64,000 nucleotides of DNA from Acidobacteriota bacterium (GTDB lineage Bacteria > Acidobacteriota > Terriglobia > Acidiferrales > UBA7541), in assembly GCA_027307115.1 (NCBI GenBank), contig DAHUXN010000028.1, positions 1 to 64,000 of the forward strand, in the 5' to 3' direction. The notes under the pieces were generated by a model. The model saw nothing but the letters and a program-made list of their open reading frames with translations, made no database searches and was not told the DNA's origin. Position numbers and translations under genes: made by a program. Shown here piece after piece: positions 7,909 to 15,556 of this stretch. The first letter of the stretch is position 1; each line of letters opens with the position of its first letter.

Positions 7909-8181
7909 TTGAAGAAGAAAAAACCAAAACGGCACGCGCGAGCTCACGATCCGGGATCCGCAGCGCTCCACGCGGAGCACCCTGACTTGCAGGACCCCAA
8001 TGTTGTTCTGTCTCTTCTCGAAGCCGATCAGGTTGTCGCCACAAAAACGCGCACGCGATTCGGCAAACGCAACCTTTCCGTGGGCGCGCGCTTGTTGCTC
8101 TGGGGTTTGCGCGTCTATGTGTTCGTAATGCTTGTGATTGTCCTGATCTCCGTGATCCGCGCGGTCCACGGCGGCCAGTGA
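7909..8181 (+). CDS. Small single-pass membrane protein, unknown
   Basis: A 90-residue protein with TTG start (7909), preceded by GGGAGC. The first 12 residues are Lys/Arg/Pro-rich, the middle is soluble and acidic, and residues about 62-82 (LLLWGLRVYVFVMLVIVLIS) form one membrane helix. No family is recognised. It begins 44 bp after the Nramp-like gene, and its stop overlaps the GTG of the cytochrome c gene (GTGA), so it probably belongs to that transcript. Coding status rests on the tight spacing and plausible composition. Confidence 0.55.
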   Translation: MKKKKPKRHARAHDPGSAALHAEHPDLQDPNVVLSLLEADQVVATKTRTRFGKRNLSVGARLLLWGLRVYVFVMLVIVLISVIRAVHGGQ

Positions 8182-8660
8182 AGATGATATCTTCGGGCGT
8201 GCTGCGCCGTTCCGTTAGGCTCCTCCGTTTTTCGATTCGCGCATGCGAACGCCTTCTCGTCGCGGCGCTCCCCGTCGTTTTCGCTCTTGCATGTTTCGGT
8301 TGCGCCGGATGGAACGTGCCGCCTGATGCGAAACAAATGAAAAATCCAGTAGCGCTGAATACCGTAACGCTCGACTCCGCGCGCTCTCTCTATCGAAGCG
8401 ATTGCGCGAAATGCCACGGCATCAGTGGAGATGGAAAAAAGCCGCCCGACTCGATGTATTCCTACAGAACGAAACCCACGAATTTCACCAACGCCAAGCT
8501 TGTGGACGCCATGAGCGATGGGGAAATATTTTGGAAGATTACCAATGGCAGGAAGCCGATGCCCAGTTTCAAGATCCGCTTGACCGACGAACAGCGCTGG
8601 GAATTGGTGGACTTGATCCGAGTTTTCGCGCATCCGCCGAGCGCGCCCGCGCGGAAATAA
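8178..8660 (+). CDS. Monohaem cytochrome c, exported
   Basis: A 160-residue protein. An N-terminal hydrophobic stretch (LLVAALPVVFALACFGCAGW) acts as signal peptide or membrane anchor. A lipid attachment at one of the cysteines is possible but the lipobox is imperfect. The haem site CAKCH is near residue 77. The C-terminal helix (LTDEQRWELVDLIRVF), after a MPSF methionine likely to be the sixth ligand, is typical of class I c-type cytochromes. The GTG start overlaps the preceding stop (GTGA); ATG 8184 is an alternative two codons in. A periplasmic electron-transfer role is likely; no oxidase or dehydrogenase partner is in the window. Confidence 0.82.
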   Translation: MKMISSGVLRRSVRLLRFSIRACERLLVAALPVVFALACFGCAGWNVPPDAKQMKNPVALNTVTLDSARSLYRSDCAKCHGISGDGKKPPDSMYSYRTKPTNFTNAKLVDAMSDGEIFWKITNGRKPMPSFKIRLTDEQRWELVDLIRVFAHPPSAPARK

Positions 8661-8714
8661 TCATCCGTCCTTCAGCGCGCTTCGTTCGCTGAGGGGAGCG
8701 CCTGCGATCCGCGA

Positions 8715-9176
8715 TTATTTAACCTTCGCAAGCGCGTCGGCCACTTCCTTCGTATCGGGTACCTGCAATATTTCGTAATTCTTGAACCACGCCAGCTTTC
8801 CATTTCGATCCACAATCGCGATCGCGCGGCCGGTGATTCCTTTTTCAGGCAAATACACGCCAAATTTTTCCGCGACGGCTCCGCGCGGCTGAAAATCCGC
8901 CAGCAGTGGATACCGTATGCCCATTTTCTCCGCCCATGCCTTGTGCGACCACACGCTGTCCACCGAGAGGCCCAGCACTTGCGCGTCGAGCGTTTCGAAT
9001 TTTTTCATGTCGTTCACGAAGCAAATGTGCTCATTCGTGCATACCGGGCTCCAGTCCAGCGGATAAAAAACAATCACGACATTCTTCTTTCCCTTGAAGT
9101 CTCCCAGCTTCACGTCTTTTTGGTCTTGATCCTTCAGAGTGAACTCCGGAGCCGCGCTTCCCACCGCGATGGCCAT
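8715..9176 (-). CDS. Peroxiredoxin, AhpE/Bcp-like
   Basis: A 153-residue thioredoxin-fold peroxidase. The peroxidatic cysteine is Cys46 in PLDWSPVCTNE, matching PxxxS/TxxC. A second cysteine lies six residues on (HICF). There is no clear distal resolving cysteine, which fits AhpE-type one-cysteine enzymes. These reduce hydrogen and organic peroxides in the cytoplasm using an external thiol donor. The start has an excellent AAGGAGG five bases before ATG, in contrast to the divergent permease gene, which has none. It converges on the cytochrome c gene with a 54-bp gap. Confidence 0.87.
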   Translation of the reverse strand: MAIAVGSAAPEFTLKDQDQKDVKLGDFKGKKNVVIVFYPLDWSPVCTNEHICFVNDMKKFETLDAQVLGLSVDSVWSHKAWAEKMGIRYPLLADFQPRGAVAEKFGVYLPEKGITGRAIAIVDRNGKLAWFKNYEILQVPDTKEVADALAKVK

Positions 9177-9301
9177 GAATCCTCCTTAAAATAAAATTTG
9201 TGTCACTAGAATGGCTGGCGCGCATTGTGCCCGAAAGCAGTCCATCATAGCCGAGCCTGCTACGCGAGACAAATAACGGTGCAGCCCAAAGACGATACTC
9301 G

Positions 9302-9307
9302 TATACT
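9302..9307 (+). promoter_or_regulatory. -10 element 8 bases before ATG (leaderless candidate)
   Basis: TATACT at 9302-9307; ATG of the permease is at 9316. No Shine-Dalgarno site is present and no convincing -35. Transcription would start at or within a base or two of the start codon. Confidence 0.5.
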
Positions 9308-9315
9308 GCTGGCCG

Positions 9316-10650
9316 ATGGATCGTTCCGTCGCCGGTTCCGATCTTCCCCGCAACCTTGGTTTGGCGGACGCCCTCGCGATCGTCATCGGCATTGTCATTG
9401 GCGGCGGGATCTTCATTGTCCCCAATCTTGTTGCCCGTGAGATTCACTCCGCCGTTTGGATCGTCGCGGTGTGGGTGGTGGCCGGCGTTGTCTCATTCTT
9501 TGGCGCTTTGGCGTGCGCAGAACTCGGCGCTATGCTGCCCGCCACCGGCGGCCAATATGTTTTCCTGCGCGAAGCGTGGGGCCCGCTCGTGGGATTCCTA
9601 TGCGGTTGGTCGATGTTTTTGGTGGCCCGCACCGCGCAAGTAGCCTGGCTTGCCGTGACCTTGGTGCTCTACTGCTCTTATTTTGTGCCGCTGTCACCAT
9701 TGTCGGCGAAGCTGGTGGGCCTTGCTGCTATCGCGCTGTTCGCCGTCATCAACTACCGCGGCGTTACGCTCGGCGCGGCCGTTCAAAAACTGTTCACTTC
9801 AGCGAAGGTGCTCGGTTTGCTGGTCATTATTGGCAGCGCGTTCTTGTGGCACGGCAAAGTCGCTGCGCAGCTTTCGAGCGGAACCGGCGGGTTTTCCTTC
9901 AGCGGCTTGGGTGTTGCGCTAATCGCCTGCGTGTTGGCGTATGACGGATGGATCCAGATGACCTTTGTGGCGGGTGAAATCCGCAATCCGCAACGTAACA
10001 TTGTCTTGGCGCTTGCCTTGGGTACCGCAGCCTGCATTGCCATTTACCTGCTGGCCAATCTCGCGTATATGCGAGTGCTTTCCATTTCGGAGATCGCCGC
10101 CAGCGAGCATGTGGCGGCCAGCGTCGCCAATCGCGCGCTCGGCCCTGTTGGCGGAGCCGCAGTAGCGCTGATCGTCTTGGTTTCCATCATCGGCACGCTG
10201 AATGGCTGCTTTCTCACCAGTCCGCGGCTTTACTTCGCGCAGGCGCGCGATCGCCTATTCCTGCGAAAATTCGGCGAAATCCACCCACGATTCAAGACTC
10301 CCTATTTTGCCATCACCGCACAAGCTGTGTGGGCTGCCGCCCTTCTGCTCAGCGGCTCGTATGAGACTCTCCTCGACTACGCGATGTTCGCGCTGTGGCT
10401 CTCGTATGGCGTCATGGTCGCGGGTGTCATGGTACTCCGCCGCACGCACCCCCAAACTCCGCGTCCTTACCGCATGTGGGGTTACCCGGTGACGCCGCTG
10501 CTCTTTCTCGTCTTCACCGCGGCGTTCTTGGGAAACATGCTGATAAAGCGGCCTATTCCCTCGCTCGCCGGCCTGCTCTTGATCGTTTCCGGAGTACCTG
10601 TTTATTTCATATGGCTGCGGCGACGGCACGCAGCCTCAATGGCGGCATGA
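9316..10650 (+). CDS. APC-family amino-acid permease
   Basis: A 444-residue protein with about 12 membrane helices. The first helix contains LAIVIGIVIGGGIFIVPNLV, the glycine-rich unwound segment of APC-superfamily transporters that holds the amino-acid backbone. A second conserved stretch is PATGGQYVFLREAWGPLVGF. It resembles L-type/serine-threonine exchanger members, so import or exchange of neutral amino acids across the inner membrane is likely. Substrate cannot be read from sequence. ATG 9316 follows a TATACT box by eight bases and lacks a ribosome site. Confidence 0.86.
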   Translation: MDRSVAGSDLPRNLGLADALAIVIGIVIGGGIFIVPNLVAREIHSAVWIVAVWVVAGVVSFFGALACAELGAMLPATGGQYVFLREAWGPLVGFLCGWSMFLVARTAQVAWLAVTLVLYCSYFVPLSPLSAKLVGLAAIALFAVINYRGVTLGAAVQKLFTSAKVLGLLVIIGSAFLWHGKVAAQLSSGTGGFSFSGLGVALIACVLAYDGWIQMTFVAGEIRNPQRNIVLALALGTAACIAIYLLANLAYMRVLSISEIAASEHVAASVANRALGPVGGAAVALIVLVSIIGTLNGCFLTSPRLYFAQARDRLFLRKFGEIHPRFKTPYFAITAQAVWAAALLLSGSYETLLDYAMFALWLSYGVMVAGVMVLRRTHPQTPRPYRMWGYPVTPLLFLVFTAAFLGNMLIKRPIPSLAGLLLIVSGVPVYFIWLRRRHAASMAA

Positions 10651-10702
10651 ATCGAAGTGCAGGTCCACCTCCCTGGCGCTGGAGTCCGCCGCCGGGCCCG
10701 TG

Positions 10703-10708
10703 TATACT
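10703..10708 (+). promoter_or_regulatory. -10 element 7 bases before ATG (leaderless candidate)
   Basis: TATACT at 10703-10708 with ATG at 10716, the same arrangement as upstream of 9316 and 14731. There is no Shine-Dalgarno site. The -35 region is not convincing. Confidence 0.5.
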
Positions 10709-10715
10709 TCCGGCG

Positions 10716-11603
10716 ATGAGGCTTCTGCGTTTTATCGCGATCGCGCTATTGCTCGCCGCTCCAGCGTTCGCGCAAACAAAATCCGGCGCTGCTGTCGCCG
10801 CCTCGAAGCGGGCTTCGACGAAACAGATGGTTTTGCCCAGCCACGGCGACGGGCTGCTCGGCGTTTTCTACCTTGCTGCTGGCGCAGGCCCGCATCCGAC
10901 GGCCGTTATCTTCCACGGCTTTCCCGGCTATGAGCAGAATCTTGACATCGCGCAGTTTCTTCGTGCCCACGGCTGGAACGTGTTGGCCATGCATTACCGC
11001 GGCTCCTGGGGAGTGAAGGGTGATTTCTCGTTCGAGCACGCTGCGGAGGACGCGGACACGCAAGTGCGCTTCATCTTGGACCCGGCGAATGCGCAGAAAT
11101 ACGACATCGATACGCGGCGCGTCATCGTCATTGGGCACAGCATGGGCGGATTTATGGCCGCTTCAGCCGCTGCGCACAATAAGCAGGTCGTCGCCGCAGT
11201 GCTCATCTCGGCATGGAACATCGGCGGTGACTACGCGTCACGGCACCATGGCGCGTCTGCGGCGGCGACCGTTGACAGCGAGGCGAAATCGCTCGCCAGC
11301 GACGATAATCTCTTGCCGCTCTCTGGCACTAGCGCAGAGGCGCTCGCCCACGATATCTACGATCACCACTCGGCGCTGGACATGAACAATCTCGCGGCCG
11401 CCATCGCACCCCGGCCTGTCTTCGTCATCACCGCCAGTGAAGGGCTAGCCCCTTCCGACCACGCTTTCGCGGAGGCCTTGCGCAAAGCCGGAGATGCCCA
11501 CGTTACTGAGCGCCACTGGGATACGGATCACAGCTACTCTGGCGTGCGCGCAGAGCTTTCGGCCGCGATATTGGAGTGGACGCACGGAATCTTGCCGCAC
11601 TAA
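10716..11603 (+). CDS. Exported alpha/beta hydrolase
   Basis: A 295-residue protein with a cleavable signal peptide (LLRFIAIALLLAAPAFAQ). The alpha/beta-hydrolase core carries an oxyanion loop after HGFPGYEQ, the nucleophile elbow GHSMGG and a C-terminal DTDHSYSG with the likely catalytic histidine. It is dienelactone-hydrolase or peptidase-S9-like in layout. Esterase or peptidase activity in the periplasm is likely, without known substrate. The frame runs 107 codons further upstream, overlapping the permease, but ATG 10716 sits at the signal peptide and seven bases after TATACT. Confidence 0.8.
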   Translation: MRLLRFIAIALLLAAPAFAQTKSGAAVAASKRASTKQMVLPSHGDGLLGVFYLAAGAGPHPTAVIFHGFPGYEQNLDIAQFLRAHGWNVLAMHYRGSWGVKGDFSFEHAAEDADTQVRFILDPANAQKYDIDTRRVIVIGHSMGGFMAASAAAHNKQVVAAVLISAWNIGGDYASRHHGASAAATVDSEAKSLASDDNLLPLSGTSAEALAHDIYDHHSALDMNNLAAAIAPRPVFVITASEGLAPSDHAFAEALRKAGDAHVTERHWDTDHSYSGVRAELSAAILEWTHGILPH

Positions 11604-11676
11604 GAATCCGGCTGACATGTAGCGACGCGCTACGGATAATATCTGTTAGCCACCGCTGCGCGCGCGAGCTCGACGA

Positions 11677-12306
11677 ATGGCACGAATTTCCCTTCGCGAA
11701 GCCTATCCGCAACTTTCTTTCCGCCGGCGCACATCGAACTGGATCGCGCGCTTGATTCGCGTCCCCGCCGAGTGCGTCCATCTGGCGGGCCATCCTCCGT
11801 GGATGGCGACTTTTCTTCCGGACAATTTGTATCCGCAAGGCAAGAACGTTCCGCTGCGCCAGCCGCAACGGCCGGAAGTTTCTCTGTGCCGCGAATGTTT
11901 GATCGCGGAACTGGAGAAAGACCTCGCTGCGTATTCCGGTCGCGTAGTCGCGTTTGAGCCGGACGGTGAATCTCTTACGCAGTATTTTTTCGTCGCGGCG
12001 CCCGACTTCGACGCCGCCGGTGTTGAGCCGGCTGTCGCAGCGGCGATCGGCGCGCGGTTGGCGCGGGATGACGATCATGCCAAGTCATGCCAGGAATGTT
12101 CGCGTGCCGCCACGTGGTTGTGGTTTTCGCGCGAGCAGATTCCGAACCTCGATGCCGCCAATCGCATGGAAGTGATGCCCGGCGAGCATTTTTGCGCGGA
12201 GCATGGCGCGAAACAAGTTTGCGCGGCGCTCGCGGCGATCGAGCACGCGAATCTTTTTTACGTCAATGCGCCTTACGGCGAGGGAGGCGCGTATCTTTGG
12301 ATTTGA
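11677..12306 (+). CDS. Unknown cysteine-rich cytoplasmic protein
   Basis: A 209-residue protein with no signal peptide. It contains three cysteine/histidine groups: CRECL near residue 72, CQEC near 139 and FCAEHGAKQVC near 172-182. These look like one or two zinc sites. No family is recognised. The sequence between them is ordinary globular protein (ALAAIEHANLFYVNAPYGEG near the end). Its last 44 bases overlap the 3' end of the convergent YjbR-like gene on the other strand. Codon use matches neighbours, so it is probably a real lineage-specific gene. Confidence 0.65.
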   Translation: MARISLREAYPQLSFRRRTSNWIARLIRVPAECVHLAGHPPWMATFLPDNLYPQGKNVPLRQPQRPEVSLCRECLIAELEKDLAAYSGRVVAFEPDGESLTQYFFVAAPDFDAAGVEPAVAAAIGARLARDDDHAKSCQECSRAATWLWFSREQIPNLDAANRMEVMPGEHFCAEHGAKQVCAALAAIEHANLFYVNAPYGEGGAYLWI

Positions 12307-12658
12307 GTTTCGCGCGGGAAAGCGCGGATTGCGTTTTTCTGGGAAGCTTCGCAAATACCATGTCGTACGAACCGCGCAAGAACCGTTCCAGTTCCGGCGA
12401 CGCGAGCGCGTCCTGCGTTTCGAGCGCTATCCAGTAGTAGCGCGCCGAATAGGGCGCGGGAATAATTCCGGGACGCTCAGTCAATTCAGCGAATTCCTCG
12501 GGCGAGCATTTGAACGACAGCCAGACTTTCGCGGGCACGAGCACGACTACGGCAAACATTTTGCCGCCGATTTTGAAGACCAAATCGTCGCCCCATTGCA
12601 CCGTTTCGGTCGCGTGCGGCATTTTCTTGCAGTAGTTGCGAACCCAATCGATATCCAT
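12263..12658 (-). CDS. MmcQ/YjbR family protein
   Basis: A 131-residue protein. The order MDIDWVRNYCKKMPHATETV, WGDDLVFKIGGKMFAVV, LSFKCSPEEFAELTERPGI and YWIAL is the YjbR pattern, a small CyaY-like alpha/beta fold with a suggested DNA-binding role. A basic tail (KLKSKDTRLPRRKAH) extends the C-terminus and overlaps the convergent unknown gene by 44 bases. ATG 12658 is six bases after TAGGAT with no Shine-Dalgarno, another leaderless-type start. Function of the family is poorly defined. Confidence 0.82.
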   Translation of the reverse strand: MDIDWVRNYCKKMPHATETVQWGDDLVFKIGGKMFAVVVLVPAKVWLSFKCSPEEFAELTERPGIIPAPYSARYYWIALETQDALASPELERFLRGSYDMVFAKLPRKTQSALSRAKLKSKDTRLPRRKAH

Positions 12659-12664
12659 CGAGCC

Positions 12665-12670
12665 ATCCTA
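12665..12670 (-). promoter_or_regulatory. -10 element 6 bases before ATG (leaderless candidate)
   Basis: On the minus strand TAGGAT (12670-12665) precedes ATG 12658 by six bases. No ribosome site is present. The -35 is weak. Confidence 0.4.
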
Positions 12671-12708
12671 ATTCCCGCTGACTGCCGTTGTGCGCGGCAC
12701 ATCACAAA

Positions 12709-12744
12709 TAAAAACGCCGCGGGAGAGAGATACCATCCCGCGGC
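12709..12744 (-). terminator. Intrinsic terminator of PEP carboxykinase gene
   Basis: A perfect 9-bp stem, GCCGCGGGA with TCCCGCGGC (12716-12744), has an 11-base loop. On the minus strand it is followed by GTTTTTATTTG. It lies 25 bp after the PEPCK stop, in the right orientation for that gene. Confidence 0.85.
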
Positions 12745-12768
12745 ACAAAACTGGGGCGCAACACGAAG

Positions 12769-14529
12769 TTATTTTTGCGCGACGGCGACCTGCTGCAATC
12801 GCTGGCCGAGTTTTTCCTGTTCCTGCCGAAGTTCTTCGGGCAGCCGCTTGCCGAATTTCTCGAAGAATTTCCCGATGGCTTCGTGCTCGTCGGACCAGAC
12901 GCTCGTGTCGACGCGCAACAATTGTTCCATCGTGCCGGCGGAAATATCGAGACCGTCGAGAGTAAGGGAGCCCGGCGCGGGAACATAACCAATCGGCGTT
13001 TCCGTGGCCTTTGCGCGGCCTTCGATGCGCTCCAGCATCCACTTCAGCACGCGGACATTTTCACCGTAGCCCGGCCACAAAAACTGGCCATCTTCGCCTT
13101 TGCGGAACCAAGTCACGTGGAAAATTTTCGGCGGATGCGCAACGCGCTCGCCCATCTCGAGCCAGTGACGAAAATAATCGGCCATGTTGTAACCGCAGAA
13201 GGGAAGCATGGCCATGGGATCACGGCGCGTGACGCCAACGGCTCCCGTCGCCGCGGCCGTGGTTTCCGACGCCATGGTCGCGCCCACAAAGACGCCGTGC
13301 TGCCAATCGCGCGCCTCGAAAACGAGCGGGGCTACTTTAGCGCGCCGGCCGCCAAAAATAATCGCGGAGATCGGCACGCCTTCTGGGTCTTCAAAATGTT
13401 CTGAGATGGAAGGAGTCTGCCTGGCGGGAACCGTGTAGCGCGAATTCGGTTGAGCGGCGGGACCCTTGCTCGGCGTCCACTTCTCGCCTTTCCAATCGGT
13501 CAAGCCCGAGGGAGCCGCCGCGTTCATCCCTTCCCACCACGGCTCGCCCTCCGGAGTCAGCGCGACATTAGTGAAAATCGTGTCGTGGTGCACCGCCGTC
13601 ATCACATTGGGATTTGTCTTTTCGTTGGTTCCCGGCGCGACGCCGAAGAATCCATTTTCAGGATTGATGGCGCGCAGCATTCCGTCTTTGCCGATGTGCA
13701 TCCAGGCAATGTCGTCGCCAATGGTCCAAACGCGATAGCCCTGATTTTCCAGTGCCGAGACCATCATGGCGAGATTTGTTTTTCCGCAGGCGCTGGGGAA
13801 GGCCGCGCACATATAAGTCACTTTGCCGGACGGATCTTCGAGCCCCAAAATCAGCGTGTGCTCGGCCATCCAGCCCTGTTCGCGCGCCATCCAACTGGCG
13901 ATGCGAAGCGCGAAGCATTTTTTGCCGAGCAGCGCGTTGCCGCCGTAGCCCGAGCCGACGCTCCAGATCAATTTTTCTTCCGGGAAGTGCAGCACGAGGC
14001 GATGCTGCGGATCCATATCGCCAAGAGAATGCAGTCCCGGGACAAAATCGGAAGAGCCGCCGAGGCGGTCGAGAGCCGCCGTGCCCATGCGCGACATGAT
14101 GCGCATGCTCGCGGCGACGTAGGGGCTGTCGGTGATCTCGATGCCCACTTTGCTGTACGGCGAATTCGCGGGGCCAAGAATATAAGGAACCACGTACATG
14201 GTGCGGTCCTTCATCGCGCCGCGGAAAAACGGTTCGGCCTTCTGTTTCGCTTCGTCCGGGGCCATCCAGTTATTCGTGGGGCCGGCGTCGGATTTTTCGC
14301 GCGTGCAAATGAAGGTGACGCTTTCGGTGCGCGCCACGTCATTGGGATTGCTGCGGTGTAGATAACAATTCGGATAGGTCTTCGGATTCAGCTCGATGAA
14401 CGAGCCGTCGCGGAGCATTCCTTCGACGATGTGGTCATATTCATGCTGCGATCCATCACACCACACAATGCTTTTTGGCTTTGTGAGGCGAGAAACCTCC
14501 TCAACCCAACTTTCCAACGGCGTGGCCAC
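12769..14529 (-). CDS. pckG: Phosphoenolpyruvate carboxykinase (GTP)
   Basis: A 586-residue GTP-type PEPCK, which interconverts oxaloacetate and PEP at the TCA cycle/gluconeogenesis branch. Signatures seen: the PEPCK-specific GGNALLGKKCFALRIAS, the P-loop FPSACGKTN, the metal site WTIGDDIAWM and NPENGFFGVAPGTN. The start is GTG 14529, four bases after AGGAGG. The open frame extends 126 codons further upstream but that part is not PEPCK-like and has no ribosome site. Length is close to the family's usual 600. A clean intrinsic terminator follows, so it is monocistronic. Confidence 0.95.
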   Translation of the reverse strand: MATPLESWVEEVSRLTKPKSIVWCDGSQHEYDHIVEGMLRDGSFIELNPKTYPNCYLHRSNPNDVARTESVTFICTREKSDAGPTNNWMAPDEAKQKAEPFFRGAMKDRTMYVVPYILGPANSPYSKVGIEITDSPYVAASMRIMSRMGTAALDRLGGSSDFVPGLHSLGDMDPQHRLVLHFPEEKLIWSVGSGYGGNALLGKKCFALRIASWMAREQGWMAEHTLILGLEDPSGKVTYMCAAFPSACGKTNLAMMVSALENQGYRVWTIGDDIAWMHIGKDGMLRAINPENGFFGVAPGTNEKTNPNVMTAVHHDTIFTNVALTPEGEPWWEGMNAAAPSGLTDWKGEKWTPSKGPAAQPNSRYTVPARQTPSISEHFEDPEGVPISAIIFGGRRAKVAPLVFEARDWQHGVFVGATMASETTAAATGAVGVTRRDPMAMLPFCGYNMADYFRHWLEMGERVAHPPKIFHVTWFRKGEDGQFLWPGYGENVRVLKWMLERIEGRAKATETPIGYVPAPGSLTLDGLDISAGTMEQLLRVDTSVWSDEHEAIGKFFEKFGKRLPEELRQEQEKLGQRLQQVAVAQK

Positions 14530-14718
14530 AAGGCCTCCTATTTTTTGGTTGGCGCGGGGGAAGTTGCCCAGCTGCCGGGCCGGACTCTTGCGCGTCGCGT
14601 CTGATGTTCTATTAGTAGTGCAAATAACACAAAATAAAAGTCTATGCCGCCAAAGAACGAAATGCAAGGAAGCGAACCGCGGAGGAAGCGCGATTCGGTT
14701 AACAGGAATGCCGGGTGC

Positions 14719-14724
14719 TATACT
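14719..14724 (+). promoter_or_regulatory. -10 element 6 bases before ATG (leaderless candidate)
   Basis: TATACT at 14719-14724 and ATG at 14731, with no ribosome site. The box is the same hexamer as before 9316 and 10716. A weak TTCGGT 19 bp upstream may be the -35. Confidence 0.45.
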
Positions 14725-14730
14725 GCGGCG

Positions 14731-15003
14731 ATGTACGCGCGAAAGCTGCGAGTCGAAGTCATCGTTAATGGCGAGCGCAAAGCGTGTCCGCTTGAATGGC
14801 TCGACGCATTTTGCATGCGCAATTTCACCGGCTCGGCGGAATTTGACGACACCTTGCCTGTCGCCGAGGGACAAATCGAAGCCAGCCTGCGTGTCGATCC
14901 TTCGCATTTCGCGCGCGCATTTGAGGAATGGCTGACAAAGCGCGGTAAAGGGAATGGCCAGCTAGTTCGCGTCGAGATTCAACTGGAACCATCGCGTTCT
15001 TGA
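14731..15003 (+). CDS. Small protein of unknown function
   Basis: A 90-residue protein beginning MYARKLRVEVIVNGERKACP. It has a short beta-rich start and a helical C-terminal half (FARAFEEWLTKRGKGNGQ). No family is recognised, and there is no signal peptide or membrane segment. The frame is open 29 codons further (ATG 14644), but ATG 14731 is favoured because a TATACT box lies six bases before it. It is transcribed away from the PEPCK gene. Composition and codon use match neighbours. Confidence 0.55.
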   Translation: MYARKLRVEVIVNGERKACPLEWLDAFCMRNFTGSAEFDDTLPVAEGQIEASLRVDPSHFARAFEEWLTKRGKGNGQLVRVEIQLEPSRS

Positions 15004-15092
15004 CTTGGCGAAAGAGGGCGTGATAGAAGCAGTACGGAAGAGGCGTGAGTCCCTGTCTCCGACAGTGGAAGCGCGACAAAAAGGAGCAAATG

Positions 15093-15464
15093 ATGGCTGA
15101 GAAAGATTTAAAAGTGGTCAAGCAAGAATCGTCCCAGACGCTGACGGACGAGCAAATCGTCAGCGAGAGGAAAATGCCGCGCAGATCTTTCCTGACTGCA
15201 GCAGGCGCCCTCCTAATCGGCGCTTCCGCCTTGGCGTCCGGCGTGCGGGCTATGGCCCAACAGGGGTCTGATCCCGATTCGAAGAAAGCCGCTGATCCGG
15301 ATTCGAAGGACAAGAAGAAGACCACGACGAAGAAGAAGACGATGACGACGAAGAAGAAGATGACTACAGCGAAAACAAAAACAAAGGCAAAAGCAAAGGG
15401 CTCTGATCCCGACAAGAAGAAGAAAGCGCCTGCCAAGACCGATCCCGACGGCGCGAGATACTAG
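15093..15464 (+). CDS. Tat-exported lysine-rich repeat protein
   Basis: A 123-residue protein. Residues 28-60 form a twin-arginine signal (PRRSFLTAAG, hydrophobic core, cleavage near AMA-Q). The mature part, about 60 residues, is low-complexity: Lys/Thr/Ala-rich blocks flanked by four DPD motifs (SDPDSKK, ADPDSKD, SDPDKKK, TDPDGAR) and ending in Tyr. No globular domain remains. The start is ATG 15093, six bases after AGGAG; the adjacent ATG 15090 is possible. The next gene, 92 bp downstream on the same strand, is a JmjC-type hydroxylase, so this may be its protein or peptide substrate. That link is inference. Alternatively it is a periplasmic polycation binding cell wall or nucleic acid. Confidence 0.75.
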   Translation: MAEKDLKVVKQESSQTLTDEQIVSERKMPRRSFLTAAGALLIGASALASGVRAMAQQGSDPDSKKAADPDSKDKKKTTTKKKTMTTKKKMTTAKTKTKAKAKGSDPDKKKKAPAKTDPDGARY

Positions 15465-15521
15465 CCCTGGCTAATCAACTGGCCCCGCTGGTAAAGGTAT
15501 AGGAGTCAATTAAAGGAGTAG

Positions 15522-15542
15522 GCGCGCGGGGGGGACGCGCGC
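15522..15542 (+). promoter_or_regulatory. GC hairpin in leader of JmjC gene
   Basis: GCGCGC (15522-15527) can pair with GCGCGC (15537-15542) around a nine-base G-rich loop. It ends 14 bases before ATG 15557. There is no T-run, so a leader structure affecting translation or mRNA stability is more likely than a terminator. Two GGAGT motifs precede it at 15501 and 15515. Confidence 0.35.
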
Positions 15543-15556
15543 GTCGCGGGGTTAAA

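Noticed and set aside
8672-8692. TCAGCG...CGCTGA hairpin between cytochrome c and peroxiredoxin genes
   Set aside because: The stem is only six base pairs, with no T-run on either strand. It is too weak to call a terminator.
14530-14907. N-terminal extension of PEP carboxykinase
   Set aside because: A GTG four bases after AGGAGG at 14529 fits the family length. The extension has no PEPCK similarity and overlaps the divergent unknown gene.
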